Positions 59,800 through 64,000 of a stretch of 64,000 nt of DNA are shown here, piece by piece. Below the pieces are notes generated by a model. It was not told where the DNA came from, did no database searches, and saw only the letters and a program-made list of their open reading frames with translations. Positions within the stretch are counted from its first letter, which is position 1. Each line of letters opens with the position of its first letter. A program made the translations under genes and the position numbers. Source of the stretch: Anarhynchus alexandrinus (lineage: Eukaryota > Chordata > Aves > Charadriiformes > Charadriidae); assembly GCA_008711295.1 (NCBI GenBank), contig VUYV01000402.1, forward strand, positions 337,351 to 401,350, written 5' to 3'.

Positions 59800-60550
59800 C
59801 CTCTTTCTGCATGAGTCTTACAAAGTTCAACAGTGGGAAGTGCGGAGTCCAGCACCTGGGAAGGAATGACCTCACGCACCAGTGCACACTGGGGGCTGAC
59901 TGGCTGGAAAACAATTTGGCAGAAAAGGGCTTTGGGCTCCTGGTGGGCACCCAGTTGAACACCCGCCAGCGATGCCATCTCGAAGCAGAAAAGGCCAACA
60001 GTGTCCTGGGCTGCACTGGGAAGAGCAGAGCTCGCAGGTTGAGGGAGATGTTCGTTGCCCTCTGTTCAGTGCTGGTGAGACCAAATCTGGAGTAGTGTGT
60101 CCAGTGCTGGGCTCTCCCGTACAAGGGGGACGTGGACTTACTGGAGTGAGTCCAGCAAAGGATCACAAAGCTGCTGAAGGGACTGGTGCATGTGTGGTAC
60201 GAGGACAGGCAGAGAGGTGGGACTGCTTAGCCCGGAGAGGAGCAGGCTCAGGGGGACCCTGTCAATGTGTGCAAACAGCCGGTGGGAAGCAGTAAAGGAG
60301 ATACACCTACAGTCTTCCCGGTGGTACCAGTGGCAGGACAAGAGGCGATGGGCACAAATGGAAATACAGGAAATTCTGGTTAAACATATGAAGAAATTCA
60401 TTTATTGTGAGGGTGGTCAAGCTCTGCAGGGGGTTGCCCAGGTTGCGGAGTCTCCATCCTCGGAGACAGTCAGGACCTGACTGGACAATGTGACGCTGCT
60501 TTGAGCAGTCTCCAGACGTCCCTTCCAGCCTCAGTGATTTTGTGATTCTC
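59800..60550 (+). mobile_element. CR1 LINE 3' half
   Basis: The + frame shows LTKFNSGKCGVQHLGRNDLT, HQCTLGADWLENNLAEKGFG and LLVGTQLNTRQRCHLEAEKA followed by NSVLGC, matching the thumb/C-terminal region of CR1 reverse transcriptase. It then continues through a Q-rich KDHKAAEG-like block to a 3' end at TCAGTGATTTTGTGATTCTCG. Several frame changes show it is inactive. Confidence 0.88.
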
Positions 60551-61854
60551 GATGTGAGTGCAATGAAAATCCCATTCAATCATTCCCTGAAGTTCTCCTC
60601 CACGGGCTCAGTCCGTAAAGACCCATCCTTTACCTTTGTGTCTTTGCTGCTCCTTTCTCGGACACGTTTCCGTGTCGTGTTTAGTAGTCATCTTGTTGTG
60701 GAGTCAGCTGCTGATTCCCACCACGAGTTAGTTTTCTCCAGATTGCACCTTGTCGGAGTGTGGTGCTTTTGTTCCCTAACCTTTCCTCCCAGCCAGATGT
60801 TTGTCTCCTTCACAGCTTGTAAATATTCTCATTAATTACTCTGGCAATCACTGCTGAGTTGCTTCAGAGGCACTTGAACACCTTGGTTGACACCTTTAAA
60901 AAAAAATAATAATCCTGTGATTTCCTTGGTTGTCTTTTCAACTCTGATATAAGCAAAAGGCAATTAAGCTCTGCAATGAGCTTGTTTTATTGGTGAAATA
61001 ACATTTACAGGTTAAAAAAACATATTTTCTTTCTCCAGGCATCAGATAAACTCCGTGGATTGCTAGTATTGATGTCAACAAATAGGCCAGCACGTTATTT
61101 TTGAGAGCCATCCCCTCGATTTGCATGCTAATATGCAGCAGGACAGCATGCTTTTGTGCAGGCATTCTAATCTCTTTAGTTATGCCTCTGTAGAAATAGT
61201 TATGCTGTGTAAATGCGAGTGGAAGAAGTCTTCAGGCTATGGTTGGGGTTTTTTTCCTCTCCCATGTATAACAAAGGGAAAATATAGAAAGAGTATCTGG
61301 CTTTTAAACTCACTACGGCTGTTACCTTAAGCTTATATTAATGTTTGTAGAAATGCTGTGCTAGCTCGTGGACTCTCTAGGGTAAGGATTGTGTCTTACC
61401 TGAAATACAACTATTTAAAACAAACCAAATGTGTGTGGCAGGGAGAACGCAATTCCTGTTTAGGAGTTCCCGATTTAAAAATGTTCCATGATATTTTTTA
61501 ACCGTGTCAGTTTGGTTTTGGGTCAGGTATTGTAACTCAGGCTCTGGCCGCCTCCTGTGACAAATAGATCTTTAACATTCCCAGAAGATCAAACTAATTT
61601 CAATAGTTTGTGAATGGGATTGAGAATTTCTGCCTTTCCTAACGTGACAAACTTGGTGTTTAGCGGCTGCTCTGCAGCCTTAGCCGGGCTCAGCCTTTTA
61701 CTCTTCACAAGGTGACATAGTGGAATTTATTCTCAACTTTTCTTTGAAAAAAGGGAAAAAAAAAAAAAGCTTAAAAAAACCATAGAACTGCAGTGATGAT
61801 GCCCTTTTTTTGGTTTTTGGCTTTTTCACATTTCTTGAGAGGAGGAAGGTGGTG

Positions 61855-62060
61855 TCCTGGGCAGGCAGGCCAGGCGTGCCCGCGTTTGGAAGGGACGCGG
61901 GAGTACAGGGACCATCTCGACACCTCCCTGCAGAGCCCCTGCTGCCGGCGCGGGAGGGCCGGGGGCGGCCGAGGCTGCTGCCGAGCCCGCGGTGGTCCAT
62001 GGCCCTTCTCTGCCCCCTTTGCCTTTCTTCCCTCCTCGCTTCCGGACGGGCAGGTCAGTG
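61855..62060. promoter_or_regulatory. CpG-rich patch inside the DTNB intron
   Basis: About 200 bases have high G+C and frequent CpG (GCCCGCG, GGACGCGG, GCCGGCGCGGGAGGGCCGGG, GCCCGCGG), in contrast with the AT-rich intron around. Both strands have open frames simply because stops are rare in such sequence. It could be a small intragenic CpG island or alternative promoter, or a GC-rich relic. No splice donor or start is proposed. Confidence 0.35.
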
Positions 62061-63381
62061 CTGAGCAGGATTTTCGGTCTCTGGGTGGGTGGCGGTGTCT
62101 TTCTCTGCCTTCCCCGAAGCACAGGGGAAACGTTCCTTCCAGAAGCAGGATTGCCCTATTTTCACGTTTTTCTTTCTGTGCTTCCTGGGGTTCCATGACT
62201 TCTAGCTTCCAGTAGGAAATGTAGTATAGGTATACAGACGTACTCAGAATTACTTCCGAATTATCCTGCTGGTGGAAAAAGAGTTGCAGTGACAGAAAGT
62301 CCTGCTTTCGATGCAGCCTGTCCCTTGCTGCTCTGAGTGCGTTGCTGGCACACACACAGAAACTGCTCTCCCTTTTTCCTTACTGTGATTTTGAGACTCT
62401 GTGTGTGTGTTTACTCAGGAGCCAAATTTTTGTCAGTTTTTGCTTTAGGGAATCTGGACATTTTCCTGGAGGTCTGCATTGCCCTTGGCTTGTCAGCAGG
62501 TGAAGAAAAGGCTTAAGAAAAACGTAGCACTGAAATCTTCTGTACCAGCAATAGATAATTTCCTGCACTGCCCAAGTTGTAAGTTGTCATTAAGGAAGAC
62601 TCTTCTCATTGTGAACTCTGGTCCTTAATGACCAGTTGTAAACTATTTAGATTCTCCAGCTGATTGCTTTAAAGAAAGGGAAAGGAAGCCACAAGCTGCT
62701 GTAGACATCATGGTAATTAGGGAGACCGATACCCCTCGAAAGAGGCACAGGGTCACTTGGAGTGATAACAAACATCTGGAAGCAGGTTCCAAAAGGCAGC
62801 CTCTGCGAAGATGTTTCACTCCGTGCTGCCCTGGGATGTTAACGCCCGTCTGTGACAACCTGGGGAGCGCAAGTCAGTAATTCTGTAGAGCATTCTTACA
62901 GAGTACGGGAAGATGGGAAGCTACTGCTCAGCAGAGTCTTTGCACAACTTAGGCCGGGTCTCGCGATACGCTTGTGTTTTTCCGTGCCCTGCTTAGAGCC
63001 GTCGTCTGACTTGGCACCTTGGAGTGTGTCTCACTGGTGTGCTCTCTGAGTTTTCAAGCCCATAATTTCTTTCCTGGATAGAAAATCCGCAACGCGCTTC
63101 AGCCTTTTCCCTTTTGCTGGTCCCTAAGCTTTCCTGCGGAATGCAGGTATTTTACAAGGTGGTTCCACATCAGCTGCTGTGTACCATGTGCCACATTGCT
63201 TTGTTCATCAGAAGCTGCTGATGCCATGGATGTAGTCCGTCAGATCCACGTGGTCCATAGATCACAGGGTGTAAAGCAGCGTTCACTGCAGTGAGTGGAG
63301 CAGAAGGTGTTTAGTCCCAGAGATTGGGTTTTGTTTGGAGCTTTGGCAGCAGATCGCAGGACCAGAGAGTCTTCGGGTGTG

Positions 63382-63427
63382 TTCACAACTGTTAATTTAG
63401 ACTATTCACAACTGTTAATTTAGACCA
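63382..63427 (+). repeat. 23-bp tandem duplication, two copies
   Basis: TTCACAACTGTTAATTTAGAC plus two bases is repeated directly at 63382-63404 and 63405-63427 with one difference. A simple local duplication. Confidence 0.9.
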
Positions 63428-64000
63428 AGGAGGTGAGGTTCCTGCTTCAGTCCATGGGAAAGCACAGATTCCCACTCTAAACTGCCACCTCTATTCACTG
63501 ATTTTTAGCGAAGGAGGTTAATCTCCTGGAAGAGTTCTCCTTCCGCTCATTTGAATAGTTTCCATGGCAAAATCTGAAAGTCAGAGTTGAAAGCTGGAGC
63601 TTGGCATGTACATTGTACACTGGACGTGATTTCTGTGGTAAAATTACAGCCAGCTTTAAAAGTAATGCAGTATTTGGAGTATTTGGCTTTCTGTGCGATG
63701 TATGGCTCAATTAAGCAGATGGTTGTGTTTTTATCTCCTAGCTAGCGCTGTCATTTGTACTTTACACTGGAGCAGTAGAGTTTAGAAGTGATGGATGTAC
63801 ACATCGCTATTGCTGGCCTGTGTCCACTGGACAGCCCAGAACCTTGTAGCAGTGTGTCTTGTTTACAGGGGTAGCTGTTAGTACCACGTGTGAAAGAACA
63901 CTATAACAGAAGCTTGTATTTTTGGGCACGGGGAGTTCTTCAGAGCAGTTCTCCTCCAACATTAATTCTGCTTTAGCCAGAGTTTTCAACAGTGGATCTT

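Larger units (their letters stand above)
55929..64000 (+). other. DTNB: DTNB intron after coding exon 6, incomplete at window edge
   Basis: At least 8 kb of phase-1 intron. I looked for sequence encoding the ZZ domain (a FHPVECSYC-type block) and saw none, so the next exon should lie beyond the window. It contains an N gap, one CR1 (59800-60550), a CpG-rich patch at 61855-62060 and a 23-bp tandem repeat near the end. 55930-59520, 60560-61850 and 62070-63380 show no further supported feature. Confidence 0.75.

Noticed and set aside
59390..60166. Frames of 134-222 codons across the second N gap
   Set aside because: They exist only because Ns contain no stops. Flanks are intron and CR1.
61771..62355. 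194-codon minus-strand frame and overlapping + frames
   Set aside because: Open mainly because of the CpG-rich patch. Translation is low-complexity with no family resemblance and no splice context.
55929..64000. ZZ-domain exon of DTNB in the last 8 kb
   Set aside because: I searched for a block encoding FHPVECSYC and following Cys pairs in all + frames and saw none. It probably lies outside the window.
1..64000. CRISPR arrays, tRNA/rRNA genes, bacterial operons or insertion sequences
   Set aside because: Nothing of the kind is visible. Repeat structure and exon-intron layout are those of a vertebrate nuclear genome. Small snoRNA-type genes inside introns cannot be excluded by eye.

Overview
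The window looks like vertebrate nuclear DNA from a bird, or at least an archosaur. There are no bacterial-style genes. Coding sequence sits in short exons with GT/AG-type borders separated by introns of about 2-20 kb. The dominant repeats are CR1 LINEs with the avian 3' signature (tandem ATTCTATGAT-like units), and there is one solo LTR. The only gene I can support is DTNB (beta-dystrobrevin) on the + strand. It occupies most of the window from a CpG-island promoter at about 4.3-5.3 kb and runs off the right edge unfinished.

Layout. 1-4.3 kb is upstream intergenic DNA with degenerate CR1 sequence at 1.6-2.8 kb and possibly at the left edge. 4.33-5.29 kb is a CpG island carrying six same-orientation GATTGGC (inverted CCAAT, NF-Y type) motifs. 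5491-5569 is a plausible untranslated exon. 5.6-25.85 kb is a roughly 20 kb first intron with several CR1 copies, two assembly-type duplications joined by single Ns, and a 313-base N gap. Six coding exons follow: 25856-25922, 30161-30241, 32413-32626, 37566-37651, 48209-48363 and 55823-55928. They join in one frame for 709 nt (236 codons plus one base), from the initiator Met through both EF-hand-like domains to the base just before the ZZ zinc-finger exon. I found no ZZ, coiled-coil or 3' exons to the right of 55928, so the rest of the gene should lie downstream, although a 202-base N gap at 59530-59731 could hide something small.

Function. Beta-dystrobrevin is a cytoplasmic member of the dystrophin-associated protein complex, outside skeletal muscle in mammals (brain, kidney, liver). 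The exons here encode the N-terminal EF-hand region shared with dystrophin, utrophin and alpha-dystrobrevin. The assignment to DTNB rather than DTNA rests on paralogue-specific residues (for example [35 protein letters not shown]) judged from memory of the family, not from a search.

No undescribed gene system was found. The most checkable oddities are the CCAAT array in the promoter, a GC-AG intron after the 214-bp exon with a frame-breaking GT four bases downstream, a G-quadruplex-like tract 77 bases past another donor, a solo LTR with a clear 5-bp target-site duplication, and a set of single-N joins that look like assembly errors (two false tandem duplications and one collapsed repeat).
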